64,000 nucleotides of DNA, from positions 4,092,001 through 4,156,000 of the forward strand of contig NZ_JARUBF010000001.1 in the NCBI RefSeq assembly GCF_029626025.1, written 5' to 3'. Shown one piece after another: positions 8,736-17,936 of this stretch. Under the pieces are notes generated by a model. The model made no database searches. It was not told the DNA's origin and saw nothing but the letters and a program-made list of their open reading frames with translations. Within the stretch, counting starts at the first letter, position 1. The number at the start of each line of letters is the position of its first letter. This DNA comes from Solwaraspora sp. WMMD406. Lineage in GTDB: Bacteria > Actinomycetota > Actinomycetes > Mycobacteriales > Micromonosporaceae. A program made the translations under genes and the position numbers.

Positions 8736-11540
8736 CTATCGATCAGCGGCAGGCCGGGCCTGCCGTAGGTGTGCCCAGACCCGATCACGGGTGAACGGCA
8801 GGTCGGTGAACCGGACACCGGTCGCGTCACGCAGCGCGTTGGCGAGTGCGGCGGCCACCGGATTGAACGGACTCTCGCTCATCGACTTCGCCCCGGCCGG
8901 CCCCAGCGGGTCACTGGTGCGGGCGAAAAGGACCTCGGTCGACGGCACGTCGGCGTACGTCGGCAGATGGTAGGAACGCAGGTCGGTCGTGGTCACCCGA
9001 CCCTGCTCGTCGATGTCGACGTGTTCGGCCAGGGTCGCGCCGAGCGCCTGGGCGACGCCACCCTCGATCTGACCCCGACACTGCATCGGATTGAGAACCG
9101 TGCCGGCGTCGGCGCTGTGCACGCTGCGCAGGATCCGGATCTCCCCGCTGTCCGGATCGACGGCGATCCGGAACCAGTGCACGTTGAACGCCACCGAACG
9201 ATGCACCCCGTCGGCGTGCCCCGTCGCGGCGAGCCCGGCGCCGTCGCCGCTGGTCGCCGCGTACACCTCGGCCAGGGTCACCGTACGTCCGGCGCCCCGG
9301 ACCGTGACACCGTCGAGCTCGCAGTCCTGCGGGCCGGCGCCGACCAGCCGGGCCGCGACGTCCAGGATCGCCGTACGCAGCGCGACCGCTGCCCGCAGGG
9401 CGGCGGTACCGGCCACCACCGTGCCGGTCGAGGCGAAGGCGCCCGTGTCGTGTCCGACCAGGGCGGTGTCCGACTGACGAATGCGGATCCGGTCGATCGT
9501 GGTGCCCAGGGCGTCGGCGACGAGTTGCCGGTGCACCGTGGTAGACCCGTTGCCGAACTCGGCCATACCGATGTCGAGGTGATAGTTCCCAGTGGCGCCG
9601 AGGGTGATCCGGGCCCGGCCGTGGTGGCCGCCGGGCGGACCGGTGGCGATCATCGCGGCGGCCAGGCCCTCGCCGACGAGCCAACCCGTGTCCCCGCCAC
9701 CGTCACCCGAGGTCGTCGTGACCTGGGGCGGCTCGTGGGGCGGCTCGACCCGGGGGGCCTCGACCCGGGGGGCCTCGGTCCGGGGGGCCTCGGTCCGGAC
9801 CTGCCGGACCAGGTCCAGGCACTGGTCCAGACCGTAGCTGCGCACCCCGACGGTCTCGTCGTGCCCCACCGGGGTGACCAGCGGATCGTCGGGTCCGATC
9901 ACGTTATGGGCGCGGAACTCCAGCGGGTCGTGGCCGAGCCGGCGGGCCAACTCGTCCACCGCCGACTCGACCGCGAACGACACCTGACCGAGCCCGTAGC
10001 CGCGAAACGCCCCGGCCGGCACCGTGTTGGTGTAGACCGACCAGCCGTCCACCTGCTTGTTGGGACACCGGTACATCGCCAGGGACTCGCTGCAGCCGTG
10101 CGCCAGCACCGCCGGGCCGTGGTTGCCGTACGCGCCGGTGTTCGCCACCACCCGCAGCCGCAACGCGGTCAACGTCCCGTCGCGGCGACCGGCGGCGGTG
10201 ATCGCCACCTCGAACGGATGCCGGGTGGTGGCCGCGACGAACTGTTCCGACCGGGTGTACTCCAGTTTCACCGGTCGACCGGTCCGCAGCGCGGCCAGCA
10301 CCACGATGTCCTCGACCAGCATCTCCTGCTTGCCGCCGAAACCGCCGCCGACCCGGCCGGCGACCACCCGGACGCGGTCGGGCGGCAGGTCGAACACGGC
10401 CGCCAGGGCCCGCCGGGTCAGAAACGGCGTCTGCGTGCTCGACCGCACCATCAGGCTGCCGTCCGGCTCCGTCCACGCCACCGCCCCGTGGGTCTCCAGA
10501 TGCGCGTGCTGCACCCGCTGGGTACGGAACGTCTCCTCGTACACCACGTCGGCTTCGGCGATCGCGCGTGCCACGTCACCGACCTCGCCGTGCACCTCGC
10601 CGGCCACGTTGGACATCGGGCGGGCGATCCCGCTGCCCGCCGGGTCCTTGTCGTGCAGCACCGGCGCGCCCGGAGCCATCGCCGCCTGCGGGTCGAACAC
10701 CGCCTCCAGCGGCTCGTACCGCACCCGGACCAGCCCGACGGCGGCCTCCGCCGCCGCCTCCGTCTCGGCAACCACCGCCGCCACCCGCTGACCGACGTAG
10801 CGGACCACGTCGTCGAGCACCCGGGTGTCGGCCGGATCCTCCTGCGGATGCTCGTGTTGCGCGGTGGAGAACAACCGGTCGGGCGAGTCGCGGTGGGTGA
10901 GCACCGCCAGCACGCCGGGCACCCGCAGCGCGTCGGTGGCGTCGATGTCGACGACCCGGGCGTGCGGTACGGGGGAGCGGACCAGCTTGAGGTGCGTCAA
11001 CCCGGGTACGGCCACGTCGAAGGTGAACCGGGCGGTGCCGGTGACGATCTGCGGGCCGGCCGGGGCCGGCACGTCGCGGCCGACCGCTGCACCGGCGTCC
11101 GGCGCGGCGGCGTGGCAGACGCCGGCGATCGCGTCGCCGATCGCCCGGTAGCCGGTGCACCGGCACAGGTTGCCCTTCAGCGCGCGGGGCAGGTCCGCGC
11201 GTTGCTCGTCGTCGAGGGCGGCGACGGTCATCAGCATCCCGGCGGTGCAGAACCCGCACTGGAAGCCCTGCGCGTCGAGGAACCGCTGCTGCACCGGGTG
11301 CAGGCGGTCACCGTCGGCGAGCCCTTCGACCGTCGTCACCTGCCGGCCCCGGGCGCGTACGGCCGGATAGACACAGCTGTGCACCGGCACCCCGTCCACG
11401 TGGACGGTGCACGCCCCGCAGTCGCCCGCGTCGCAGCCCTTCTTCACGCCGTACCAGCCCTGCTCGCGCAGGTAGCCGCGCAGGCACTGGCCGGCTGCCG
11501 GCTCGCCGCCGGCGGCGGTGCCGTTGACGGTGACGCTCAC
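8736..11540 (-). CDS. Xanthine dehydrogenase, fused [2Fe-2S] and molybdopterin subunits
   Basis: A 934-aa molybdenum hydroxylase that oxidises hypoxanthine and xanthine to urate. Residues 1-160 are a two-cluster ferredoxin module: [15 protein letters not shown] then C, and CGFCTAGM with CRCTGY. Residues about 175-934 form the Mo-binding subunit, with GGGFGGKQ and, near the end, [15 protein letters not shown], where the Glu corresponds to the catalytic Glu of the family (usually GVGEPP). GTG 11540 is chosen because it overlaps the stop of the FAD-subunit gene (GTGA). The FAD domain is encoded separately upstream, so the enzyme is a CoxS-L fusion plus CoxM. Upstream in-frame sequence to 12128 is not coding, because the FAD gene occupies it. 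Confidence 0.92.
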   Translation of the reverse strand: MSVTVNGTAAGGEPAAGQCLRGYLREQGWYGVKKGCDAGDCGACTVHVDGVPVHSCVYPAVRARGRQVTTVEGLADGDRLHPVQQRFLDAQGFQCGFCTAGMLMTVAALDDEQRADLPRALKGNLCRCTGYRAIGDAIAGVCHAAAPDAGAAVGRDVPAPAGPQIVTGTARFTFDVAVPGLTHLKLVRSPVPHARVVDIDATDALRVPGVLAVLTHRDSPDRLFSTAQHEHPQEDPADTRVLDDVVRYVGQRVAAVVAETEAAAEAAVGLVRVRYEPLEAVFDPQAAMAPGAPVLHDKDPAGSGIARPMSNVAGEVHGEVGDVARAIAEADVVYEETFRTQRVQHAHLETHGAVAWTEPDGSLMVRSSTQTPFLTRRALAAVFDLPPDRVRVVAGRVGGGFGGKQEMLVEDIVVLAALRTGRPVKLEYTRSEQFVAATTRHPFEVAITAAGRRDGTLTALRLRVVANTGAYGNHGPAVLAHGCSESLAMYRCPNKQVDGWSVYTNTVPAGAFRGYGLGQVSFAVESAVDELARRLGHDPLEFRAHNVIGPDDPLVTPVGHDETVGVRSYGLDQCLDLVRQVRTEAPRTEAPRVEAPRVEPPHEPPQVTTTSGDGGGDTGWLVGEGLAAAMIATGPPGGHHGRARITLGATGNYHLDIGMAEFGNGSTTVHRQLVADALGTTIDRIRIRQSDTALVGHDTGAFASTGTVVAGTAALRAAVALRTAILDVAARLVGAGPQDCELDGVTVRGAGRTVTLAEVYAATSGDGAGLAATGHADGVHRSVAFNVHWFRIAVDPDSGEIRILRSVHSADAGTVLNPMQCRGQIEGGVAQALGATLAEHVDIDEQGRVTTTDLRSYHLPTYADVPSTEVLFARTSDPLGPAGAKSMSESPFNPVAAALANALRDATGVRFTDLPFTRDRVWAHLRQARPAADR

Positions 11541-12370
11541 CGGCCGCTCCCGACGGCGGCCAGCTCGGCCCGGACCCGGGCGGCCATCCGCAACGTCCGG
11601 TGCCGTCGCCAGGCCGGCAGGCCGTGCACGTCGTCGACCCAGCCGGCCTGCGCGCAGGCCGTGTCGACCAGCTCCAGCAGGTCCTGTTCGGACGGCGGCT
11701 GCGGCATCGTCAGCCGTACCGGTCGCCGGGTGGCGGCGGTCACCGACACCGCCCAGGCGTCGGTGTGCGGATCGTGCCGACCGACGACCAGTGCCGCCGA
11801 GCGGCCGTGCGGGAACAGCGACGCCCGGCGGACCGCGAACCGCGCGCCGATCGCCGGTGCCGCGAGCCGGACGGCCCGCAGGTACTCCCCGGACCGCAGG
11901 GCGTTGACCTCGACGTCGCGGACGAACTCCGCCACCGGCATCCGACGCCGCGTACCCGCCAGATCGGTGATCAGGGCGTCCGCGTCGACCGCAACGGCCA
12001 GCGAGGTCATCGGCCCGGCGGGCAGCGCGGCGCAGATGTTGCCGCCGACCGTCGCCACGTTCCAGATCTTGTGCGACGCGAGGAACGCGTCGCAGCATTG
12101 GTCGATCAACCCGGCCAGCCCGGCCCACGACCGTGGTGGGCGAAACCGGGCGAGCTCGGCGATCGTGCAGGTCGCGGCGATCTCCACCCCGTCGTCGTCG
12201 ATCCGCAGCGGCGGCCAGGACATCTGGGTGAGGTCGCGCAGGCGGCGGGTGTCGGGCTGCGGCTGGGAGTAGAGGTAACTCCCACCGGCGAGCCAGCGGT
12301 CACCCGGACGCCAGGCGTCGGCGTCGGCGGCGATCACGTCGGAGACGGTGTGCAGATCCACGCTCCGCAT
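11537..12370 (-). CDS. Xanthine dehydrogenase FAD-binding subunit
   Basis: A 277-aa protein of the molybdopterin dehydrogenase FAD-binding family (CoxM/XdhB), which passes electrons from the Fe-S clusters to NAD+. FAD-binding segments are WLAGGSYL near residue 30 and ATVGGNICAALPAGP near residue 110, the usual 'AGGT' and 'TVGGN' loops. The C-terminal CoxM-like domain ends in [15 protein letters not shown] 12370 begins MRSVDLHTVSDV, the normal N-terminus for the family; a longer reading to 12412 adds only basic residues without support. Its stop codon overlaps the start of the Fe-S/Mo subunit by the GTGA motif, so the pair is co-translated. Confidence 0.9.
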   Translation of the reverse strand: MRSVDLHTVSDVIAADADAWRPGDRWLAGGSYLYSQPQPDTRRLRDLTQMSWPPLRIDDDGVEIAATCTIAELARFRPPRSWAGLAGLIDQCCDAFLASHKIWNVATVGGNICAALPAGPMTSLAVAVDADALITDLAGTRRRMPVAEFVRDVEVNALRSGEYLRAVRLAAPAIGARFAVRRASLFPHGRSAALVVGRHDPHTDAWAVSVTAATRRPVRLTMPQPPSEQDLLELVDTACAQAGWVDDVHGLPAWRRHRTLRMAARVRAELAAVGSGR

Positions 12371-12507
12371 CGTCGCGTCGCGGTGAGGTGGGCGACAATG
12401 CCGGTGGGACACAATCCGAACCCGCTGATCAGCGCCGTGGTTGGACGAATCTACAAGCCGTCCACCGGCCCATTGACCCGGCGGTCAGCGCCGCGCATGG
12501 TGGGCGG

Positions 12508-13110
12508 GTGCTTGCCGGACTCGTGCTCGCCGCCGGCGCCGGCCGCCGCTTCGGCGGGCCCAAAGCGTTGGTACGCCGCGACGGCGTACTCCTGGTCGAC
12601 CAGGCCCTCGCGACCCTGCGGGCCGCCGGCTGCCAGCCGTCGCTGGTGGTCCTCGGCGCCCAGGCCGACCAGGTGCGGGCTGCCGCCGACCTCGGTGGCG
12701 CCGTGGTGCTGGACAATCCGTCGTGGCCGACCGGGATGGGTTCGTCGCTGCGTCGCGGGCTGGCCGCGCTCGCCACCAGCCGGGCCGACGCGGTGGTCGT
12801 CCTGCTCGTCGACATGCCGGGCATCGGGGCGGCGGCGGTACGCCGGGTAGCCGCTGGGGCCGGTCCGGACACCCTGGCGGCGGCCAGCTATCGGCCCGGC
12901 CGGCCGGGTCATCCGGTCGTCCTCGGCCGGGCACACTGGCCGGGCGTCGCCGCTTCGGCCGACGGGGACGTGGGGGCGCGGCCCTACCTGCGCCGCCACG
13001 GCGACCAGGTGCGGCTGGTGCCCTGCGCGGACGTCGCCGACCCGGCCGACCTCGATCGTCCAGCCGACCTCGATCGCCTGGAACCGGGGACCATCGAGGT
13101 GTCGTCGTGA
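12508..13110 (+). CDS. Molybdenum cofactor nucleotidyltransferase (MocA/MobA-like)
   Basis: A 200-aa NTP-transferase-fold protein. It begins VLAGLVLAAGAGRRFGGPKAL, the LAAGxGxRxGxxK nucleotide-binding signature of MobA and MocA. LLVDMPG carries the metal-binding Asp, and GRPGHPVVLG is the conserved 'GxxGHPVxF' loop. Members attach CMP or GMP to molybdopterin; here the partner is presumably the cytosine form used by xanthine dehydrogenase, divergently encoded 137 bases away. GTG 12508 is the most plausible start, since upstream in-frame sequence is unlike the family. The gene overlaps xdhC by GTGA, so the two maturation factors are co-translated. Confidence 0.85.
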   Translation: MLAGLVLAAGAGRRFGGPKALVRRDGVLLVDQALATLRAAGCQPSLVVLGAQADQVRAAADLGGAVVLDNPSWPTGMGSSLRRGLAALATSRADAVVVLLVDMPGIGAAAVRRVAAGAGPDTLAAASYRPGRPGHPVVLGRAHWPGVAASADGDVGARPYLRRHGDQVRLVPCADVADPADLDRPADLDRLEPGTIEVSS

Positions 13111-14435
13111 TCGATCACCTGCTCGGCGAGGCGTTGCGGTGGTGGTACGCCGGGGAGGCGGTCGCCCTGGCCACCGTCACCGCCACCACGGGCAGCGCGC
13201 CCCGGCCCCCGGGGGCCGGCATGCTGCTCGCCCCCGACGGCACGGTGACCGGTAGCGTGTCGGCCGGCTGCGTCGAGGCGAGCGTCCACGCGCTGTGCCA
13301 GGAGGTGCTGGCCACCGGCGAGGCGCGGCTCGCCCGGTTCGGCGACACCGGCGACGAGGTGTTCGAACCCAGGCTGACCTGTGGTGGGACCGTCGAGGTC
13401 TACGTCGAACGGGTCGACCGCGCGAGCTTCGCCGACCTGGCCCGGGTCGGCTCCGCCGTCGCTGCGGGAACGCCGATCGCGGTGGTGACCGGTGTGGACG
13501 GGCCGGTCGGATGGCGTGGCCGGCACCTGCTGGTCGGCGCCGATGGTGTGATCGGCTCCGACGCCGGCCGGGACGCGCCCGGCTCCGGTGCGAACCCCGG
13601 TGCGACGGCCGGTGCGACGGCCGACACGGCGACTGACACGGCGGCCGATTCGCCGGCCGTCGCCGCCGCCCGGCGGATGCTCGCCGACGGACGAACCGGC
13701 CTGGTCCGGCCGCGTCCCGGGGCGCTCCTGCTGGTCCGGACCTTCCCGCCGCCACCCCGGATGATCATCTGCGGTACGGCGGACTTCGCCGCCGCGCTCG
13801 CCCGGCAGGGTCGGTTTCTCGGCTACCGGGTGACCGTCTGCGACGCCCGGGCGGTGTTCACCACCGCCGCTCGGTTTCCGGACGCGGACGACGTGGTCGT
13901 CGACTGGCCGCACCGCTACCTCGCGGCCGAGGCCGAGGCCGGCCGGATCGACGGCCGGACCGTGCTCTGCGTCCTCACCCACGACGCCAAGTTCGACGTA
14001 CCGCTGTTGCGGGTCGCCGTCGACCTGCCGCTGGCCTACATCGGTGCGATGGGGTCGCGGCGCAGCACCGCCGACCGGTCGGCCCGGCTCCGGGCGGCCG
14101 GGGTGAGCGAGACGGCGCTGACCCGGATCTGCGCCCCGACCGGCCTCGACATCGGCGCGCGGACCCCGGAGGAGACGGCGGTCAGCATCGCGGCCGAGAT
14201 CGTCGCGGCACGGGCGGGTCGGCCGGGCGGGCGGTTGACCATGGCCGCCGGCCCGATCCACGACGCACCCGCCGTCGTCGACGGCGCCGACCGTCCGGTG
14301 TCGCCGCCGCCGCATCTGCCTCCGCCTCCTCCGCCTCCGCCGCCGCCGCCTCCTCCTCCGACGGGACGGATCAGGCTCGAGCGGCCGCCGGCGGCCCGCG
14401 ACGCGGTACGGTCGTCAGCGGCTGGCGAGCCGTAG
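13107..14435 (+). CDS. xdhC: XdhC-family xanthine dehydrogenase maturation factor
   Basis: A 442-aa protein of the XdhC/CoxI family, which binds and sulfurates the molybdenum cofactor before insertion into xanthine dehydrogenase. The N-terminal XdhC_CoxI domain contains TTGSAPRPPGAGML and SVSAGCVEASV; the C-terminal Rossmann-like domain contains MIICGTADFAAALARQ, LTHDAKFDVPLL and AYIGAMGSRRS. A linker near residue 165-190 is a degenerate Ala/Thr/Asp repeat (GATAGATADTATDTAAD). The C-terminal 50 residues are unusual: a run of about 16 prolines broken by HL, then a basic tail. The GTG start overlaps the upstream gene. The 3' end overlaps the convergent pucR by 21 bases. Confidence 0.9.
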   Translation: MIDHLLGEALRWWYAGEAVALATVTATTGSAPRPPGAGMLLAPDGTVTGSVSAGCVEASVHALCQEVLATGEARLARFGDTGDEVFEPRLTCGGTVEVYVERVDRASFADLARVGSAVAAGTPIAVVTGVDGPVGWRGRHLLVGADGVIGSDAGRDAPGSGANPGATAGATADTATDTAADSPAVAAARRMLADGRTGLVRPRPGALLLVRTFPPPPRMIICGTADFAAALARQGRFLGYRVTVCDARAVFTTAARFPDADDVVVDWPHRYLAAEAEAGRIDGRTVLCVLTHDAKFDVPLLRVAVDLPLAYIGAMGSRRSTADRSARLRAAGVSETALTRICAPTGLDIGARTPEETAVSIAAEIVAARAGRPGGRLTMAAGPIHDAPAVVDGADRPVSPPPHLPPPPPPPPPPPPPPTGRIRLERPPAARDAVRSSAAGEP

Positions 14436-15968
14436 CGCGAGGAAGAAGTCCACCCGGTCCTCGAACCGGCCCAGATCCCGGCCGGTCAACTGCTCGATCC
14501 GGCTGATCCGGTACCGCAACGTGTTGACGTGTACGTGCAGCTGCTCGGCGCAGCGACTCCACGACCCGCCGGATTCCAGAAACGCCGACAAGGTGCGCAG
14601 CAGATCGGCGTGGTGCGCGCGGTCGTAGTCCTGCACCGGCCCGAGCAGCCGGTCCCGGAAACCCTGCCGGGTGCCGACCGGTACGCCGGCGAGCAGCAGC
14701 GAGTGCGAGGCGAGTTCCCCGGCGGCCACCACGCTGACCGGGCCGGGTCCGGTCCCGGTCGCCGCCCGGTGGGCGTGGTGTGCCTCCTCGACGGCGCCGC
14801 CGAGCCCGGTGGCACCGGTCGTCGGCGCGCTCACCCCCAGGGTCAGCCGACCACCACGCAGACCGGGAGCCAGCCGGTCCGCTGCCGCCACCAGCGCCGT
14901 ACCGATCGACGCGGCGACCGGCGGGGGCACCGCCAGCACCGCGAGCGCGCCGGACGGCAGTTCCGGATCGAGCGCGGCGACCGCCCGGTCCGGGGTCAAC
15001 CGGCTGAGGAACTCGTCCACCACGGCGACGGTGAGCGTCGCTGGTGCCCGCATCCCGTCCAAGGTCGCGACCAGCGCCACGAAGGTGGCTTCCGGATCGA
15101 GCCGGGTCGCCAGCAGCGCGGCCCGCAGCCCGGCCAGGTCACCGGGTACGCCGAGCGCGTCGCGCAACTGGCCCGCCAGCCGGGCCTCCACCCGGTTGGC
15201 CTCGTCGAGGTGAGCCCGTTCCAGGGCCACCACGCTGGTCAGCTCGTCGATGGTGCCGGGCAGCGTGTCCAGGGCACCCCGGCAGGCCACCAGCCAGGCG
15301 GCCAGCCGGTGCTCGGCCCGACCCGGAACGCCGAAGACCGAGAAGTGTTCACTGTCGAAGGTGACGGTGGCCGGTAGTCGCGGTGCGGTCAGAAACGCTC
15401 GGCTCAACGCCGCCGCGACCGGGTCGGGCAGGCCCGTCGTGCCGGCCACCACCCGGCCGCTGCTCGACAGCGCCCAGCAGTCCCGGCCGAGCGCCCCGGC
15501 GACCGTCGGCAGCAGGTCGGTCAGCCGGGCACCGGCGGCCATCGCCGCGACCAGACCACGTTGGCGTCCCAGCACCGCCGCCAGCGCGCTCGCCCGCTGC
15601 GCCCACAGGGCGGGGTGCACGTCGTCGATGATGTCCCGGAACGAGACGTCGGCCGGCACCTCGAACAGCGGCAACCGGTGTCGGCGACAGGCCGCGACCA
15701 GGTCCACCGGGACGCTTCCGTGCAGCGCCTCCCCGGCACCCAGCGCGGTCACCCCGGCCGCCGCCAGTGCCGCGACGAACACCTCCGAGTCGGCCGGCCC
15801 CCGATGCCACATCAGGCCGGTCAGCACCAGATCGGCGGCGGCCACGTACCGGCCCGGGTCGGGCAGGTCGATCACGTTGACCCGGCCGATCGTGCGATCC
15901 CGTCCCTCGTCACCGGTGAGCGGGACGAGCTTGAGGTGGGGCTTGTCGAACACGTCGGCCAGCAACAC
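14415..15968 (-). CDS. pucR: PucR-family transcriptional regulator of purine catabolism
   Basis: A 517-aa regulator. Residues about 5-125 match the PucR purine-catabolism domain (LKLVPLTGDEGRD, VNVIDLPDPGRYVAAADLVL, DIIDDVHPALW), a GGDEF-like middle section follows, and the last 60 residues are the HTH_30 DNA-binding domain (RTLSAFLESGGSWSRCAEQL, then VHVNTLRYRISRIEQLTGRD). GTG 15968 is selected because GGAGG lies seven bases upstream and it places the PucR domain at the N-terminus. It is divergent from the urate and allantoin operon, with a 135-bp shared control region holding two palindromes, so it very probably controls that operon in response to a purine intermediate. Confidence 0.88.
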   Translation of the reverse strand: MLLADVFDKPHLKLVPLTGDEGRDRTIGRVNVIDLPDPGRYVAAADLVLTGLMWHRGPADSEVFVAALAAAGVTALGAGEALHGSVPVDLVAACRRHRLPLFEVPADVSFRDIIDDVHPALWAQRASALAAVLGRQRGLVAAMAAGARLTDLLPTVAGALGRDCWALSSSGRVVAGTTGLPDPVAAALSRAFLTAPRLPATVTFDSEHFSVFGVPGRAEHRLAAWLVACRGALDTLPGTIDELTSVVALERAHLDEANRVEARLAGQLRDALGVPGDLAGLRAALLATRLDPEATFVALVATLDGMRAPATLTVAVVDEFLSRLTPDRAVAALDPELPSGALAVLAVPPPVAASIGTALVAAADRLAPGLRGGRLTLGVSAPTTGATGLGGAVEEAHHAHRAATGTGPGPVSVVAAGELASHSLLLAGVPVGTRQGFRDRLLGPVQDYDRAHHADLLRTLSAFLESGGSWSRCAEQLHVHVNTLRYRISRIEQLTGRDLGRFEDRVDFFLALRLASR

Positions 15969-15989
15969 GGTCGCCTCCGGTGCCAGTGA

Positions 15990-16017
15990 TTGGATGAACC
16001 TCCAAAAACCGTACGGT
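15990..16017. promoter_or_regulatory. Candidate PucR operator: two adjacent palindromes
   Basis: Between the divergent pucR and urate-operon starts, TTGGATGAACCTCCAA (15990-16005; arms TTGGA/TCCAA) is followed within three bases by the perfect 10-bp palindrome ACCGTACGGT (16008-16017). Both sit 22-50 bases upstream of the pucR start. They are the best operator candidates in this intergenic region; binding by PucR is inferred from position. A TTGACT at about 16074 may be part of the operon promoter. Confidence 0.5.
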
Positions 16018-16103
16018 GACCATGTTTCGTCTTTGGTTCCCGTGGCGCTACCGGCCCGCTCACCCGTACTGCTTGACTGCAGCGCAGGGAAAGGGGGCCG
16101 GGA

Positions 16104-17069
16104 GTGGATCGTCGACTCGACGCGTTCAACGGACTGCCGGTCGAGCGGGCTCACGAGCAGCTGCTCAGCTGCTGTGCCGCCGACGGTTGGGTGCGGGCGA
16201 TGGTCGCCGGGCGGCCCTATCCGGATCGGGCGGCGTTGGCGGCGGCGGCCGAGGCGCGGGTACGGTCCCTGCCCTGGCCGGAGGTCCTCGACGCGGTCGC
16301 CGCGCACCCCCGGATCGGTCGACCACCCGCCGGGGACAGCCGGGAGGCGCGCTGGTCGCGTCGGGAACAAGCGGCCGCCACCGGCGACGACGCCGGCACC
16401 ACGGCGGTCACCTCGACCTCGACCTCGACCTCGACCACGGTGACGGTGACGGCGGCGGCCAGTTCGGCGGCCGGGCCACCGATCGCGGTCGCGGCCACGT
16501 CGGCGTCCGCCGCCGCCGCCGAACTCGCGGCACTCAACGACGCCTACGAGCGGCGGTTCGGCTATCGGTTCCTGATCTTCGCCAACGGTCGCGGCGCCGA
16601 CGAGATCGCCACCGCCGCCCGGGCCCGTCTGCACCACGACGACGACACCGAACAGGCGATCGTGCGTACCGAACTGGGTCGGATCGCCGCCCTGCGCGTC
16701 GGACGGCTGGTCGACGACCTGGATCCAGGTCCGGCCGGCCACGCGGCGCTGTCCACCCACGTCCTGGACACCACCACCGGCACCCCCGTGGCCGACCTGC
16801 CGGTCCGACTCGACCGGCACGGATCCGACGGATGGCGCACCGTCGCCACCGGGCGTACCGACGCCGACGGCCGGCTGCGCGAATGGGCGCCGGCCGGCGA
16901 GTGGGACACCGGGGCGTACCGGCTCACGTTCGACGTGGCGGGGCGACTCGGCACCGACGGCTTCTACACCGAGATTCCGGTCGCCTTCACCGTGCACGAC
17001 CCCGACCGGCACCACCACGTGCCGCTGCTGCTCAGTCCGTACGGCTACACCACCTATCGAGGGAGCTGA
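16104..17069 (+). CDS. OHCU decarboxylase - 5-hydroxyisourate hydrolase fusion
   Basis: A 321-aa bifunctional enzyme for the two steps after uricase. Residues about 5-205 are 2-oxo-4-hydroxy-4-carboxy-5-ureidoimidazoline decarboxylase (UraD): catalytic His68 in AHPRIG, RFGYRFLIFANGR, and the helix ending GRIAALRVGRL. Residues about 215-321 are HIU hydrolase (UraH, transthyretin-like): LSTHVLDTTTGTPVADLPV, TDADGRLREW, and the diagnostic C-terminus YTTYRGS. Residues about 95-138 are an Ala/Ser/Thr-rich insertion (TSTSTSTSTTVTVTAAASS) in the middle of the decarboxylase, encoded by a hexanucleotide repeat. The GTG at 16104 has an AAGGGGG ribosome site. First gene of the operon opposite pucR. Confidence 0.92.
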   Translation: MDRRLDAFNGLPVERAHEQLLSCCAADGWVRAMVAGRPYPDRAALAAAAEARVRSLPWPEVLDAVAAHPRIGRPPAGDSREARWSRREQAAATGDDAGTTAVTSTSTSTSTTVTVTAAASSAAGPPIAVAATSASAAAAELAALNDAYERRFGYRFLIFANGRGADEIATAARARLHHDDDTEQAIVRTELGRIAALRVGRLVDDLDPGPAGHAALSTHVLDTTTGTPVADLPVRLDRHGSDGWRTVATGRTDADGRLREWAPAGEWDTGAYRLTFDVAGRLGTDGFYTEIPVAFTVHDPDRHHHVPLLLSPYGYTTYRGS

Positions 17070-17072
17070 TTG

Positions 17073-17936
17073 ATGGGGATCGTTCTCGGGTCGAACCGCT
17101 ACGGCAAGGCCGAGACCCGGGTGGTCCGCGTCGACCGCGACGGCGACCGGCACACCCTGCGCGACCTCAACGTCAGCGTGGCGCTCGGCGGGGACCTGGC
17201 CGCCACCCACCTCACCGGCGACAACGGCACGGTGCTGCCGACCGACACCCAGAAGAACACCGTGTACGCGTTCGCCCGCCGGTACGGCATCGCCACCGCC
17301 GAGGAGTTCGGTCTGCTGCTCGCCCGGCACTTCGTCGACAGTCAGCCCAGCATCACCCGGTCCCGGATCGACATCGAGCAGTACGCCTGGCAGCGCCTCG
17401 GCGGGCACTCCTTCCAGCGCGACGGTGCCGAGTCCCGTACCGCCACGATCCGCTACGGCGGTACGGGCGTCGAGGTGTGCGCCGGGCTGACCGGCCTGGT
17501 GCTGCTCAACTCGACCGACTCGGAGTTCCGTGGCTACCTGACCGACGCCTACACCACGTTGCCGGAGACCGACGACCGGATCCTGGCCACCGCCGTCGAC
17601 GCCCACTGGCGCTACGCCACCGCCGAGCCGCCCGCCGACGGCTTCGACGCCGCCTACGAGGCGGTCCGCGACGCCCTGGTCGCCGCGTTCGTCGGCACCT
17701 ACAGCCGATCCCTGCAGCAGACCCTCTACGCGATGGGTCAGCGGGTGCTCACCGTCCGGCCGGACGTGGTCGAGATCCGGCTGGCCCTGCCCAACAAGCA
17801 CCATCTGCTGGTTGATCTGACACCGTTCGGGCTCGACAACCCCAACTCGGTCTTCGTCGCCGCCGACCGACCGTACGGGCTGATCGAGGGAACCGTCACC
17901 CGCGACGACGCCGCGCCGGCCCTCGGACAGTGGTGA
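17073..17936 (+). CDS. pucL: Urate oxidase (uricase)
   Basis: A 287-aa cofactor-free uricase that converts urate to 5-hydroxyisourate with O2. It contains NRYGKAETRVVRV (catalytic Lys of the Lys-Thr dyad), TDTQKNTVYAFAR (the dyad Thr and signature), HSFQRDGAESRTA, the 'LVLLNSTDSEFRGY' region and LPNKHHLLVDLTPFG near the C-terminus, all characteristic of the T-fold uricase. Length is normal. ATG 17073 is preferred to a TTG three bases earlier, with GGGAG eight bases upstream. It lies three bases after the UraD-UraH stop codon and overlaps the next gene by one base (TGATG), so successive enzymes of the pathway are co-translated. Confidence 0.96.
   Translation: MGIVLGSNRYGKAETRVVRVDRDGDRHTLRDLNVSVALGGDLAATHLTGDNGTVLPTDTQKNTVYAFARRYGIATAEEFGLLLARHFVDSQPSITRSRIDIEQYAWQRLGGHSFQRDGAESRTATIRYGGTGVEVCAGLTGLVLLNSTDSEFRGYLTDAYTTLPETDDRILATAVDAHWRYATAEPPADGFDAAYEAVRDALVAAFVGTYSRSLQQTLYAMGQRVLTVRPDVVEIRLALPNKHHLLVDLTPFGLDNPNSVFVAADRPYGLIEGTVTRDDAAPALGQW

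Noticed and set aside
11541-12128. N-terminal extension of the xanthine dehydrogenase reading frame
   Set aside because: It overlaps the FAD subunit coding sequence out of frame; the ferredoxin domain begins at GTG 11540 with a GTGA overlap.
8769-12272. 1167-residue open frame on the + strand opposite xanthine dehydrogenase
   Set aside because: It is the reverse of two well-supported molybdenum hydroxylase genes and has shadow composition (Arg, Gly, His, Val-rich) with no motif.
15969-17804. Upstream in-frame extension of pucR through the urate operon
   Set aside because: This would be antisense to UraD-UraH and uricase, and the PucR domain starts properly at 15968.
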